From assembly GCA_008360955.1 (NCBI GenBank), contig LUCM01005051.1:1-64000 (forward strand): a stretch of DNA of 64,000 nucleotides, in the 5' to 3' direction. Shown here in pieces: positions 36,267-48,265 of this stretch. Positions within the stretch are counted from its first letter, which is position 1. Every line of letters starts with the position of its first letter. Position numbers and translations under genes: made by a program. Origin of the DNA: Fasciolopsis buskii (lineage: Eukaryota; Platyhelminthes; Trematoda; Plagiorchiida; Fasciolidae). Under the pieces are notes generated by a model. That model was not told where the DNA came from and searched no databases. It was given only the letters and a program-made list of their open reading frames with translations.

Positions 36267-36937
36267 ACTAACCGGCAGTAGACTAATGTTCAACTGATTC
36301 TGAATTGTAATGGGGTGATTTTTGTATGCACGTTTCCGGTTCCCGCTTAAACTTGGCTGAGCACTGATGGGAAAGTTGTTTAGCAAAACAGATACCGGAG
36401 AGCACTCTGACGGGATTTATACAGGGACGCTCCTTATCCCACTAAATTGCGTGACAATTCGTCGCCCTGTATGACGGCAGGTCCATTGGTCAATGAAACG
36501 CAAAGATTTATTCTGTTACAAATCTTCCGAAGCTGAAATTAGACAGATAGATTAACGTAGCCTTCAAAGCTTTTGTCCATATCGTTCCGAGTTTCCCGTA
36601 TCAGAACTATCTCTAGCTATAAACGGTGATCGACAAAAGTAACTGTATCTGCCTGATAATGAATTGGCTGCAAAAGATTCCTTTTTCATAGTGGTTTATT
36701 TCCACTTTATGTATTTATTCAGACGTAATGCCTTCTGGGAATCGCTTCAGATTGTTCCTATAACGATCTATCTCCAAAAGACCTCAATTCTTAGTTTCAG
36801 CTGCTGGTATTCGCAGTCCCCAGCACTTCGCTGGTTCTGACCGACCATATATTGACTCATCCAGCTTATTCATGGGCAATCACAAGCGGAAGGTCACATT
36901 AGACAGACGGCCGTTTTTAGAATTCAGGGGAGCTCAC

Positions 36938-36987
36938 CTTGATGATTTGATCTCCTGGACGTAATCCAGCTTTGTCAGCGGTACCAT
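36938..36987 (-). CDS. 50-bp exon of the same gene: central PDZ segment
   Basis: A micro-exon with acceptor TTGTGATTTCAG above 36987 and donor AAG|GTGAGC at 36937. It takes the single phase-1 base left by the 39714-40303 exon (G+AT = Asp) and ends in phase 0. It encodes DGTADKAGLRPGDQIIK. This is the helix A and following turn of a PDZ domain, where AGL..GD.I..VNG is the family signature. The exon is 2.7 kb from the previous one. It is too small to show up as an open frame on its own merits, but phase, splice sites and PDZ register all agree. Confidence 0.85.
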
Positions 36988-39713
36988 CTGAAATCACAAG
37001 TATAGATTTAAAGAAGAGGAGGAATAACCAACGGACCCGATTGTGATCATCAGATATGAAAGATGCGTCAGGGTACTCATATAAATATGACCTTACAGAA
37101 CCGGTCAACTTGATTCTGCCGTCGATATGAAGCACAGTGCAAGGTCATATTTTTCTTTTGAAATTGCAACAGGATAACCCTGAAATGACCATTCATACTT
37201 ATTTCTGTAGACAGTATTTTTGTGTGTCGGTTAGCAAAACACGAGCCGACAAATTGATTTTTATCTGTCTAGTTAAACAATTTAACGACAGTGTCTAATG
37301 GTTCACAACTGTTTGCAAGCTTAGTATGAACGCAGCATAATCTAGTTTTAACTCGATGATACATTTGTATGACAAACAAATTCAGGTGGTTGATTTATGA
37401 CCAGATAAATCTGTATGTGGGCAAACGGTTGATGCAAGCGGTTGATGCAAACAAGTATTTTCGGGACTTAAAGAACGAATAGTTACAGGAAGAGGTAATT
37501 CATTTGACATTTGTCTTTATGACACAAACTCCGATGAAATTAGGCTAATAGCTACTCTGATCCTGCAGTACAGTTGTCCTTATTTTTCGCTTCGATTTCT
37601 ATCATTCCGTTGAATTACTAAACAATTGCATGTATAAATGTTGGTGCAGCAGAATTTTGTAATTGTTCTCTATTCAAATGAACTTTACAAAATGCTATTT
37701 TATTTACTGATGAGATTCGCCTGTTTTAGCCCCGGGACTAATTAAGTGCTTGGAGTGACTTGAATCACAGTGACATGATGCCGCCCTCGGTTAACGCCCG
37801 GTGAGTTTCTGTTGCAGTTACTTTTATGTTTCAGTGTGCTCACCTTCAGTGACGAAGGTATTCATAAATGTAGACATACACGCACCAACATGCACAAGTC
37901 CACCTGTCGACATCGTTATAGGGTGTTTGAGCGCTGACAGATGAGTTATTTGTCGGAATACGAGCGTGAAAAGACTGGGTGTCTACGTACAGCTCTGGCA
38001 TGTGATGAGAATTACGGAAGATAAGTAAGGAAACTACGGCACTGGTTAATTGCAATTCATGTGTCATCGTTTTCTTACATTTCACGCATTAGTGCGACTG
38101 AAGCGGTATGTCCAGTAGTGGCTGGGGTCCATTGGGTGGGGAAGGGAGGGGGAACCGGCAGTCATGATCCTGGAATTTGGATTGACGTAGAAACATCATG
38201 TCCCACTAGGTCAGGTGTGGCAACGACCCGAGCAATGCCGATTGCTGATCGATCACCATGTTCATGTTTACAATGGTGTTGGTGAGGTGAGGATTTTATG
38301 GGTTGCCGTTCAGTTCTAATGGGCAAAATCATTTAGTCTGTTCTTCTGTTTATATCTGAACTAAAAGCAACAGCTTTGTTTGTGAAGATTCATTGTCTCA
38401 CTTTTGTTACAAATTAAAGTCTATACACTATTATTTCCGCCGGAAAAATGGAGGAGATTCTTGCAAACGTCAGTGGGAACGATAGCTTTCGTGAATTTAA
38501 GCCTGAAAATCAAATGACATTCTCATTTGACTCATGTCGTTGAAACTACAGCGCTGCCGAGATCGATTCTATTCCTTAGATTCAGTAAATTATTAGGGAG
38601 GAGGAAGCCGAAAACTCGATCACGATTCTTGGAGTCAGGAAGTTCTGTGAAAAGCGAGTGGCGTCTACTGCAGAGACGAACTTGAGTCGCTAGGGAGTTC
38701 CCTTGTGTTCCTTGATGCGGCCTTAGACGGGAATGAACTACAAAGCGCAGTTCTTCTTTTGGAAAGCTGATAAACTAAGGGAAGACAAACCATTTAGTGT
38801 ATCAATACTCAGATTCCAACCATGGAGACTTTGTTAGCAGATGGCATATACAACGGACTTACCTTCTCCAGAGTACTAATAACATACAATGTGTACGGCT
38901 TTTTTTACTATCCTATCAGACAAACCGGCTGCTGAATTAAATGTGACACTCAACGTGTCTCGTTTATCCGTGCTAGCTTGGACAGTCTGAAATGAGGTTT
39001 GTAGGATTCAACAGTTATCGCCGGCATTTTTCTAATTTCATTTGCTTTACTCCTTAGGCAATCAGGAAGCAATAACCTCTTCCCCGTCATCCTCAGTTTT
39101 TTCAGCCAGTAACAGTGGTTTTAATCCTCAGTCGAATAACCCAACAGCAACTTCTTTGATACGGTTTGCTGAGTGCTCCTTAATTTATTGGTATTTCACA
39201 CTGCTTACTAAGTTTTCTGGTTGAAAACGCAGAAATATTGTCCAAAAACCCATTTGTTTTACTTTGGCGTTTCGTTTAAGTAGATCTAGAGGGTTGGATG
39301 TTTTCGTTTATTGAGACCACGGAATATCAGTGGTAGTTCGAAAAATAGTGAAGACCGATATCATTTGTGCTACCTTAGCTCGAGAACAAAAGTGCCTTTT
39401 TCAATGAGTCCCACTAGTTCGCATGACATCTTTGATCTCCAACAAAATAGGGTTCAGTTACGCAATAAACGTTGATCGTTCCCAATCGAAATCCTGATTT
39501 TTTATATGCAACCAAAACAGTTTATTGGCTTCTTTTCAGTCTCAAAGAGAAACTTGTTTCCTGATCTCCTGTCGCATCATTCGGTTTGTTTAATTCCAAT
39601 ACATTCATTAGATTAGACATTCCACGTGTTACATGTGACCAAAGTTATTTGTGACATTGGATGTCACCCTTGTCAACCACGGATTGCGATCACTGAACGC
39701 GGAAGCCACTTAC
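36988..39713 (-). other. Intron of the PDZ gene (2.73 kb)
   Basis: Bounded by the donor at 39713 and the acceptor above 36987. It contains the G-quadruplex motif at 38134-38152 and a possible 60-bp in-phase cassette exon at 37903-37844 (see findings). Confidence 0.8.
38134..38152 (+). promoter_or_regulatory. Putative G-quadruplex motif, very short loops
   Basis: Four G-tracts (GGG, GGGG, GGG, GGGGG) with loops T, AA and A, and a further GGGG at 38124-38127. It lies on the template strand of the minus-strand PDZ gene, inside an intron, so it could act on the DNA but would not be in that transcript. Confidence 0.7.
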
Positions 39714-40303
39714 CCTTACGGATACTATGCACGGAAACCGGCTTATTGCCGCACACACGAAGTCCGTAACCGGTACTGTCTCGTTGGACAGTCACCTGAT
39801 GCTCTGTAACCATACGCCCGGTACTGAAAGGCTTCGTACAGGAAACATTCGGGCATGGAGTATTTGGCATTTCGGCTTCAGCCTCCTCTGCCTCTTCTGG
39901 ATTGTCGTCTTTATCCAGTGAGGTTGACGAGCAAGGCGTTGAAGAACTGGCAGTGCTATACACACTGGATGAACTGCCTCTGCCCTCTGATTCAGCTGAG
40001 TGTTCTTGTGATTGTTTTTCGCGGTTTACACACGCAACTTTCTCCAATTGTTCATCAACCGGGTATTGTACGTGCTCCAGATGAGCTAACTGATGATGAT
40101 TTTGGTATTTGTCTGGATCGTAACCGTTGGACACTTGTTCAACCGGAAGGATATCACATTTGCTTTGTACACGATCCGTGACGGCGTTCGGCTCAGCAGC
40201 TTTATGGTGCCCATATGCTGCCTCGGGCCCAGTTGTAATCGGTTGGCTAGACAAGCTTTCCGTGCTCGATTTGTTCTGATTTGTTGACGTGGGTGGGACT
40301 GTT
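39714..40303 (-). CDS. Exon of PDZ-domain gene (N-terminal half of the PDZ), RhoGEF (ARHGEF11/12)-like
   Basis: An internal exon of 590 bp with an acceptor TTGTCTTCTCTAG just above 40303 and a strong donor GTAAGT at 39713-39708. It ends in phase 1 after ...SIRK. The frame is open throughout. The first ~100 residues are polar, with His/Gln-rich and then Glu/Ser-rich stretches. A Ser/Thr run (GRGSSSSVYSTASSS) and an acidic block (EEAEEAEAE) follow. The last ~35 residues are the start of a PDZ domain: HQVTVQRD (strand A), STGYGLRV (the carboxylate-binding loop, with GYGL in place of the usual GLGF), then GNKPVSVHSIRK. The G-x-x-PV-V-S pattern after the loop is typical of ARHGEF11/12 and Drosophila RhoGEF2 PDZ domains (recalled family knowledge). 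Those proteins activate RhoA downstream of G12/13 and bind plexin or receptor C-termini. The upstream exon is not identified and must end in phase 2. Exon certain to about 0.85; family assignment about 0.7. Confidence 0.82.
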
Positions 40304-41564
40304 CTAGAGAAGACAAGGACAAGAGAACACAGTTCGGTATTTTCAACAAAACTGATAAATCAGGCCAAATACTGACTACGTTTAGTGACAAGAATGTCGA
40401 CATCATTAAAGAAAATTGCATTGATCCTTAGCCTGTACGTGTTTGATGTCATTCATAAAAACACTTTCCTGCACTGGGTTGCACACTAAACCTAGTTTGT
40501 AAGTTCTTGCACTGAAAAGAAGAAATGAATTAAAGTCTAAGGTACAAATTATATTTTATTTTGTTGAGTACGCTTCACTAGTAATAATGGCTCGCCGTCA
40601 TGCATCAACTCCATCAGTTTATTGTGTATCTTTGTCTGTTCATCCTACACCCCACTGTTAACAGGTCGCTCATGATCCCTAAATTGCTCCAGATTGCAAG
40701 TAGATGGGTGAAACTACCAGTGTTTGAAGCTGGATATTATTGTAAGACTGTTGCTAATACTACGGTCATTGTTGATGTTACTATTGCCACTAATATTAGT
40801 AGTGGTGACAGTGGTAGTAAGAATAGTTGCAGTAGTCTTGATAGTTCGTAATCACTGCTATTAGGACTGCAGATACTAAAACTATCGCCACTATTACTAT
40901 TATTTCTACTAACATTATTACTGCTATTACTGTCAGCATCACTACTACTACTATAGTTGACAATGGACCGGCTTTCGAGGATTCTGGAGATTGATTTTGC
41001 CAGACAAATGAGATTCATATGCGCTTTTGGATTTATCCAATTCAATGAATAGATAAATATCAGTCAGAAACAGAATATCTAGGAGATGGCGACTGATTCC
41101 TAGCAAATACTCAAAGATCGAAAAATATTGATAAAAACGGGTTAAATTGTTTTAGTAACAATGAAATTATGCGAAATCCTTCCGCGGCTGGCAGTTTAAA
41201 CAATGGAGATCCCACATAATAGATAGGAGTTGAGGTAAACCTTGATATCGGCTCTTATAAATATGTCCAAATCGAGATCGTGTTGATAATTGTAAGTGAT
41301 AGCACAAACGGTGATTGGTGCCACAGAAAATTCGCCCTGCATACCTTTTCACTGGCCGGGGTCAGCGAGACGAAGTGGGGCATCTAGACCAAGATACACT
41401 ACTTGGGACGTTTTTTTGACAAACCAGGGTAAATAACGGGAGTTAGCTAATTGAAATCCATCGGATCCACCGGTAGACGCGAAGTACGCTGACATTCAGT
41501 TTTAAAATGCAACATCAAAATCACATTAAAACAAACGAGCGCTTCACAGTCGAAACTATTGAGA
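40304..41564. other. Upstream intron or 5' side of the PDZ gene, nothing assigned
   Basis: The acceptor of the 39714-40303 exon requires an upstream exon on the minus strand, but none was recognised here. The AGT/ACT repeat occupies 40740-40965. Confidence 0.55.
40740..40965. repeat. Strand-switching AGT/ACT trinucleotide repeat
   Basis: The plus strand is AGT/GGT-rich up to about 40850 (AGTAGTGGTGACAGTGGTAG) and ACT/ATT-rich from about 40880 to 40960. The two halves are roughly complementary, so it is a degenerate palindrome of trinucleotides. Ser/Asn-rich frames on both strands follow from this. Confidence 0.75.
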
Positions 41565-41835
41565 TGTGGGAATTTGGGAACAGAGTAAAAGTCAATTCTT
41601 TCGTGAAATAGTTCACGTGATATCGTCGCACTACTCGCCATTAAGAAACCATGGAAGCACTGCACAGCTGTTTCATCCTTGTTAGGAATCGTCGGCAGTA
41701 CATATCCATCAATCCCGAACTGGGACGCGAACCCAGGACGAACGATTCTGAGTTGAACGCCTTAGGCATTACGCTACCGGGCAGGCTCTGAACGGTTTGT
41801 TCAACTTCACCACATGATGATGTTACACCTATCCG
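41565..41835 (-). mobile_element. tRNA-derived hammerhead SINE, most complete copy
   Basis: Minus-strand order: a ~50-bp 5' block, then a tRNA-related region (41787-41714) with an A-box-like TAGCGTAATGCC (complement of 41765-41776) and a B-box GGTTCGCGTCCC (complement of 41722-41733). Next come a short spacer, the hammerhead module (41704-41657), and a ~90-bp 3' part beginning CTTCCATGGTTTCTT. A polymerase III promoter with an internal ribozyme resembles the Sm-alpha family of Schistosoma, though stem II and the body differ in sequence. More sequence beyond 41835 (to about 41945) may belong to the element but is not shared with the 36-kb copy. Confidence 0.9.
41657..41704 (-). ncRNA. Hammerhead ribozyme of the 41.6-kb SINE
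   Basis: On the minus strand: stem I 5' strand GTACTG, core CCGACGA (canonical CUGANGA with U4 changed to C), stem II TCCT/AGGA with a four-base loop, then GAAA. The minimal stem III is ACA/TGT, followed by G, then the stem I 3' strand CAGTGC. Stem I pairs over six positions including one G-U. Position 17 is G, which is normally not cleaved, and U4 is changed, so this copy is probably inactive although the fold is intact. Confidence 0.75.
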
Positions 41836-44800
41836 TCTCCGAGTTGCACGGCCATGGGTCGCTGGAGAAAAGCAGTCGACCCCTACTGATAGATGACTTC
41901 TCTGCAGGTAGCCGAAGTACAACGAAGGCCTTGGACACAACCTACACACCTTGGCTACTTGGTACGTCTTAGTGGTAGGGAATTGAATAATAAAAAGTCA
42001 GTTGACAAGCAACTCTTGGAATAATGAGATTTCGTCTGGTAATTCATCTACTCTCCATTAAGGCCGGTAAGCAGCGCTGGTTGACGGTGATCTCATTTTA
42101 TTTTGTTGGTCGGTTTTTTTGTGCGGTTAATCATCTACCACTGCGAAGGTAGTAAACTGGACATCGGAGGTATATCGAACAACTGAATGTCTCGGTTCAT
42201 TTTGTAACTGTCTTGCACCAGTGTTTTGTGTTTACTAAGAGAGTAAAAATTTATCACTCCATTGACTGTTATTACCTTCAGTCTCATCACCAGCGAGTAC
42301 GAGAAGTTAATTCTTGGTTAGTTGTCTGGTTTAGTTGGCTAGTGCAAGGGTTTGGATCCAAGTTTACATCACCCCGACTTTCAGGACAACTTATTTGATT
42401 GATGTGTAACGGAATCGGTTTGTGCGAGCAACCAGATAGGGTATGGAGTATCCTTTTCCATTCACATCTCGTTGGTTTAGGGCGAACTAGCTAAATGCTG
42501 TAAGGAAACAATACAAAGAATTTCTTTCCCCACCCCTCGAAATAAACCGCTCGTTCCCCATAAGTCTAATTACAAGTTTACCGAGTTGATTTTCGTGGTT
42601 CACGTCACGGGGCTAAGGCGAGCTGTTCTCAGCATCACAAGCGAGCAAGTCAGCCCACAATGCGCACACATTTCCAGAGTCTGAGGCAGACAAACTTAAA
42701 ACTTTGCTTCTGCTATTAGTAGCAATGAACGTCTTTCCAAAGTTTTATCAAGAACTTTTGGAGACGAAATTCATAATTTTATAAAACTAAACACGAAACG
42801 ATAATTTTTTTCAGAAAACTGTACTGGTATTGCTCAGTCTAATGTTTCTATCGATCGGTAATTCATAGTTCAGTTGGGTTGGACAATAGGAGTGCCGCTC
42901 ATTATGACCGACTTCTGATTTCGAATCATGCTGTTGATATTAGGGAACCACTGAGGACACTTAAAGGACACGTGCCGAGAATGCACACAATACGGGGATT
43001 TTTATGTTTCGGGATGATAACGTACATCACAATCAGTCGAGAATTGTCGAACGTTACCAAATAGCTTCCCGAGGGCAAGATCACTTTCATGACTGCCCAA
43101 GTTCACGACGAACTTCTCCAATCTTCAGCAGTCGAAAAATGCGTTGACAGCTTATTTGAGCAATTAACATCCAGAGAATAACGTGCCAAAGAAGAAAATA
43201 CGAAGTGCTGATGCATAACCCATGGATCTTTTACCACGATTCCCAAGAACTAAAAATTTCGAACGGGTGAAAGCATCTACAAGAGCTATGGTTATAAATG
43301 TTTTTCGTCAGTACTTTAGACGGAGTTAGTAATCAGTCAACACTTCCGAGCATTTAGAGTGGCCTTATTCTTCGCGTTGACTATGCAGCCGTCCTTCCAA
43401 GCCAGATTAGCAGTTGGCAGTCTCTGGCTTCTGTGCGCACTGGGCTATTCGCTTGGAAGTGTTGCCAACTTTCCTCAAAATAGCAGTAACTAGTGACCTT
43501 TAGAAAATTCACCGCAAGCATTGCTGATATCCAACAGAACGGAGCACAAACAGTAGGGGGTAGACCTTTGATAGAAAAAAACATTGTCCGCCAGTCTGTT
43601 GCATTGTGATGTGAATGTCCGTTTTCAGAGTACAAAATAGCCCAACTTGACTTAAAAGTTAGGCCTGAAGTTACACCACGGTTATTGCACTTGGCGAACG
43701 TAGCAATAAAATATAAATTAATCTTGGCCCAAACCATGACTGGTTACAAAGCCTGAGTAGAAGGTTGCAAAGAATGGAAGTCACGTTCAGCTCTTGAAAA
43801 TTTAGGTTCCAAAAAACGAATGACTAGAAGATCAGTAAATAACATGTAGGGTCAGGACGGTTGAGTATCTTTTGCATGCCAGCGTATCTAAGGCCAGCCA
43901 TTATCAACAGATAAGTTGGCACGAAACAACACTACAATCTAGACTGCGGATGCTTGACCTGAAGCAGACCGCGGAAGGCAAGCGTCACGTTGACAGCGTG
44001 ACTGCTAGTCACAGTCAACTCATCTGGGCTCAGCAACAATCGATGATTATTCTGCGGCTTCCCTAGCTTGTTTTCAAAGCAGGCAGCAAACCGGACGACA
44101 GTGTACACACTACATTCATTCGGACTAGGTAGATTCCAAAACAGCAATGGATTTAGCCAGCCGTAAATCATGACCAGCGTGTCTAGTGCTAAGCAATGGA
44201 TTCTTGAGTACTTACTGCTAAGAACGCTCATCAGACTAAACCATGAAGTCGTCGACGCTGAAACTGCTTGTCTGCAATTGCTTATTTAGTGGATATGACT
44301 ATCCGTTGGTCATTTTCTTATCTCCCCGGTTCTATTTTACTACGTAGTTTGAGTCTGCTTGACATCACTGGTTCACGTATTATTCCCATATAATAAAGGG
44401 ATCAACATATGCAATGCATTCACTCTTTTCCTCAGCCATTCTTTTGTTCACAGAATTAATTTATGCAGCACTGACCGAATGCGAGGCACTCCACAAATTC
44501 TATTGTAAAAACTTAAAAATTTTCGACATCTGTAAAGTATACCAAAGGAATAAATCTAATCCCAGACTGCACTGGATGGGTTGAACAAGGGTTTCCCCGG
44601 TTTCCAACATAAACTCAGCGAGACCGGGAAAATGAAAATCGGCCAGGATGTCAAAAATTTTATGGATTTGATATGAAACCTTTTAGGATTTATCCTGGTT
44701 AATGTTTACAAATGATACCTAAATCATTTTTCCGATAGATGCCGATCATGTGTCGAACATTCTACGGAGCATGATGTGTGTAAAATCAGGGGACGACATT

Positions 44801-46939
44801 TTTACAATTAGGAGATATCAATCAAACAGTGGTTTCGTGAGGATGAGTCACAAAATGTTCCGTTGAAGGAAATACCGAATTCACATCAGACTCAACCCTG
44901 ATCTCAAGGTCATTCAAGTATACTATGCTAATTCCTCGTATTGTCTTAACAACAGTACCCGTAGCCGGTAACAGTGTAAACCATCCAACGGCTAAACTAT
45001 ACGTCTAAACGCGTTCAGTGTTATGCTTAGACGGGACCAGGGTTTACTCGGGAACAAGTCTAACCGAAATGCACGCAACAAGCCTCACAAGAACACCCTC
45101 CGTGTGGTAGGTAATAACATAAGGAACAAATTTTCCGAGCATAGTTTATTGTTAGTTGACTGAAAGTCCAGTAAGTTTAGAAGAAACTAAACCGTTAGCT
45201 TTGGTGTTATTAGGCGACCACATATGTTAGAAATCCAATCAACACCCAATCTTAGCCACCATGAAGCACTACATGCCAGCTGGGGAAACAAATTAAAGTT
45301 TGTTCACTGGGACAACGCATGTATTGAAAAAAATACCGGGTCGATAAACCTGGTGATCGATGGACTCGTCACTGTCCTGCAGCATTTTTGTGGTCATTTT
45401 GATGTGAGCTTCAGTAATTGAAGCACAAAATTATTTTACGTGATGGCCAAAATATTGTACAATTTCGCTTTAGTATCCGACGCCTAACCGTGGATGGAAC
45501 GTACGGTAAAATAACCGTTTCATTGTACCTGCGATTTAGTATGTATTAACAGGATATAGCCTGGGGCTGTTGCGAACTGTTTTGTAGAACTTTTATGCCC
45601 TATTAAATTTCATTTTTCATATTCAGACGAGTTTACCTTGGCAACCAAGGTCATTGTTGTTCAGCCGGCCATAGCGGGGCAGGCAAATAGATGTAATAAG
45701 AGACACCAGCAAATAAATCAATGATGTTTATCGGTATTTTGACAAACTCTGCGAATGCTAGAGCCCTTGAAATGTCAGCAAAGAAAATCTCGGAATTCGT
45801 CACAATCGACGAGTACTGTACACAAAGCCATTGGACAATGACATCTGAAGCATGAATTTCACTGCATCGAAACTGGAGGATAGTTTCATTTATACTGTAT
45901 GGTGAAATACGACTTCCATGGATAGAGGAGCGAACCATATAGGACCAGACCCCCAAAAATGTGGCAACATCTATGTCCAAAACCTTACGGTACAGAAACC
46001 GGCATCTCATAAACAGACAAGTAGGGCATGTCCAGAACTCGAGTAGACGATGAAATTGATTCAGGTGAGATCCATACGTCCAGTTGGGTTAGCACAACCA
46101 AAGTGATGCCCAAACAGGCAAAATCGAGGGCATTCAGCACACTACAATGCTCATCCAGGCTTGTGCGAGAGTGATTTGAAAAAGAACAAATGCCTACAAT
46201 TCGGAATATTAAAGGTGTTATGGTGTACACGAAACCTGACTAAGAAATTGGAGTTTTACGCTTCTTTCAGCCAAAGTAATAACAATATTGACAATAATTA
46301 TACTAGTGAAGAGCGCCGTATTAATAATATTCACATGTTCCATCGTTTGCAATTTTTTTGTTACTATTTTTGTTCTAGTGTCCATTGGAACAACAGTAGC
46401 GGGAGCAACAACGTAAAATTTCGTGAAAATCTTCCGGCATTTCTTTTCTTTTGAGACCGAATCCCCGAAAAGTTGGCGACAACCAAAAATTTAGTTTAGT
46501 GAAAGAAAACTTGAGATTTCTGGTTAAACACTTGCACAAATTTCTCATTTTCTATTGTACTGTTTTTGATTAGCCGAAAAGTTTGGAAATTTGCTCAACG
46601 GATGCATCCTGAAGGTTGCCGTTTTGTAATTACGGGAGGCAAATATAAATTTCTAATGAGAATTCTCTGCTACCCCAGTCACTTTTCGGAATCGGTAAAA
46701 ACCCAACTAGGTAGGAGCTGATTATTTCAACGATCAACAAGAGCCTTCCTCATTGTATATACTAGCTTTGACAATGAGACAATTAATCCTAATAATCATA
46801 TTATTGTAGTTATTTACAGTAATACTAACAATGTACTGTGGCACTGAGGGCAATGGGAGATTAGATAGTATTACAGACTATTCATCGATGCTCAGCTCAT
46901 TTTCGGGAAACTTTGAAAACACGGCAAAGCTAACCTGCG
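41836..46939. other. Non-coding stretch, nothing assigned
   Basis: Several 100-120-codon minus-strand frames (43381-43737, 43932-44231, 45651-46010) have no motif, no convincing splice pair and overlap opposite frames. Confidence 0.5.
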
Positions 46940-47080
46940 GTTGTTCAGAGTCATCAGTGGCTTGCATGCACTACGTCCAAACCAGGGTATGAACCCCCGG
47001 GACGAGCGATTGTAAGTCAAAGGTCTAGGCCATCACTCTAATCGGACAAGCTCTTGATGTTTTGTGGAACTCGAACCCAA
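46940..47080 (-). mobile_element. Diverged SINE fragment, tRNA-related part
   Basis: On the minus strand: AAGAGCTTGTCCGATTAGAG, an A-box-like TTAGAGTGATGGCC, the SINE-type segment TCGCTCGTCCCGGG and a B-box GGTTCATACCC (complement of 46985-46995). CTGATGA follows where the hammerhead core would begin. The rest of the ribozyme is not recognisable. Confidence 0.7.
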
Positions 47081-48106
47081 GATACAAGACCTACCTGTTA
47101 TCGGTTTGCAAAGCCACGGCCGGCTAGCTCATGGTAATCGTCTCCGCCGATAGATAAACTTTAAGAGGTTGCGTAGATGTACGGGCTAGAAAAATATCCA
47201 CTCGAACGAGTCCGATGATGATTAGGATTTTATTTGGGAGTTTGGTGGTTATCTCCACGTTTGTTTTAGTTGCACCGCTTTCAGAAAGCAATCCGTATTC
47301 GAAAAGTTAGATGGAAATTTCACGTGACTTTATGTTTGATGTCCAATGTCCTTGAACAAAAAATGACAGCTTGATGGGCATTCTTATGTAAGCAGTCGAT
47401 AAAAACAACCGGACTTCTAAGTGCAAACTGTTATCTTTTTAGCTCTCTCATTCGTGCACATAAGCAGAGAATCGATGGACGATATCGTTCTTGTTTCTTG
47501 TCCATTCATAGACACTTTTAATGACATGCCCAATAGGTAAAAACAGTTCGAGTAAAATAGTTAAGCGAACAGTTTTATTTGCAGGAAACTCGAAGTTGTC
47601 TCTAGACTTAGCGTTTTGGACTTAATATCTTATATGACGTTACAACGGGACTGCATTTACTTATCACCCAATAATCTTGCTAATTCGTCCTTCCGGTTCC
47701 GATAAAGTACGCGGCTAGTGGAACGGGTCTTAGTCAGCGCCTACTGTGCTAACTCAAGGTCCCTTTCGGCGAATTGCCCGAAGAGAAATGACAGCTTGTC
47801 AATTAAGTTTGCAAACTTGTCGCAGACTAAGAAGAGTCAGGTTGACCAATGTTGCACATTCGACAAAGAAAGGTCAAATTCGTACACGGGTCTGCAGTCT
47901 TGGTGAGGTGTCCTCAGATGATTTTCGCTTCAGTAGATTCGCCAAAGAATTTGTTAACGAAGAAATTGTTTTTCAGAACAAATGATTATAATAAAACACG
48001 AAACAATTCATCACGAGAAAAATGCTATAGCCTTGCAGAAATGACTCAAAATATATGCACTAGCCTGAATAGTGTAAAGATCACTCGCTAAATAGTCACC
48101 AACATC

Positions 48107-48265
48107 CTAAACACCATTATCCGATTTATCAACATCATCACCGTAATCATTCGAATAATCTACATTTTGGCCAGCAACATTATCAACGTCATTGCCGTTG
48201 CCATCAACATCAGCATTATCATCCGAATCCTTCAAGTTGTCATCATCATCGTGGAGATGAGCTTT
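48107..48265 (-). CDS. Short Asp/Asn-rich open frame, possible gene remnant
   Basis: 52 codons between a TAA (48268-48266) and TAG (48109-48107) on the minus strand: HDDDDNLKDSDDNADVDGNG, then DYSNDYGDDVDKSDNGV. It is the third Asp-rich GAT-derived frame in the window and has no ATG. It could be the end of an acidic exon or a decayed microsatellite. No splice acceptor of quality was seen. Confidence 0.2.
   Translation of the reverse strand, partial: KAHLHDDDDNLKDSDDNADVDGNGNDVDNVAGQNVDYSNDYGDDVDKSDNGV

Larger units (their letters stand above)
34976..36937 (-). other. Intron of the PDZ gene (1.96 kb)
   Basis: Bounded by the donor at 36937 and the acceptor ending at 34976. It contains a SINE copy (36044-36266) and an opposite-strand open frame (35048-35398). 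Confidence 0.8.
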
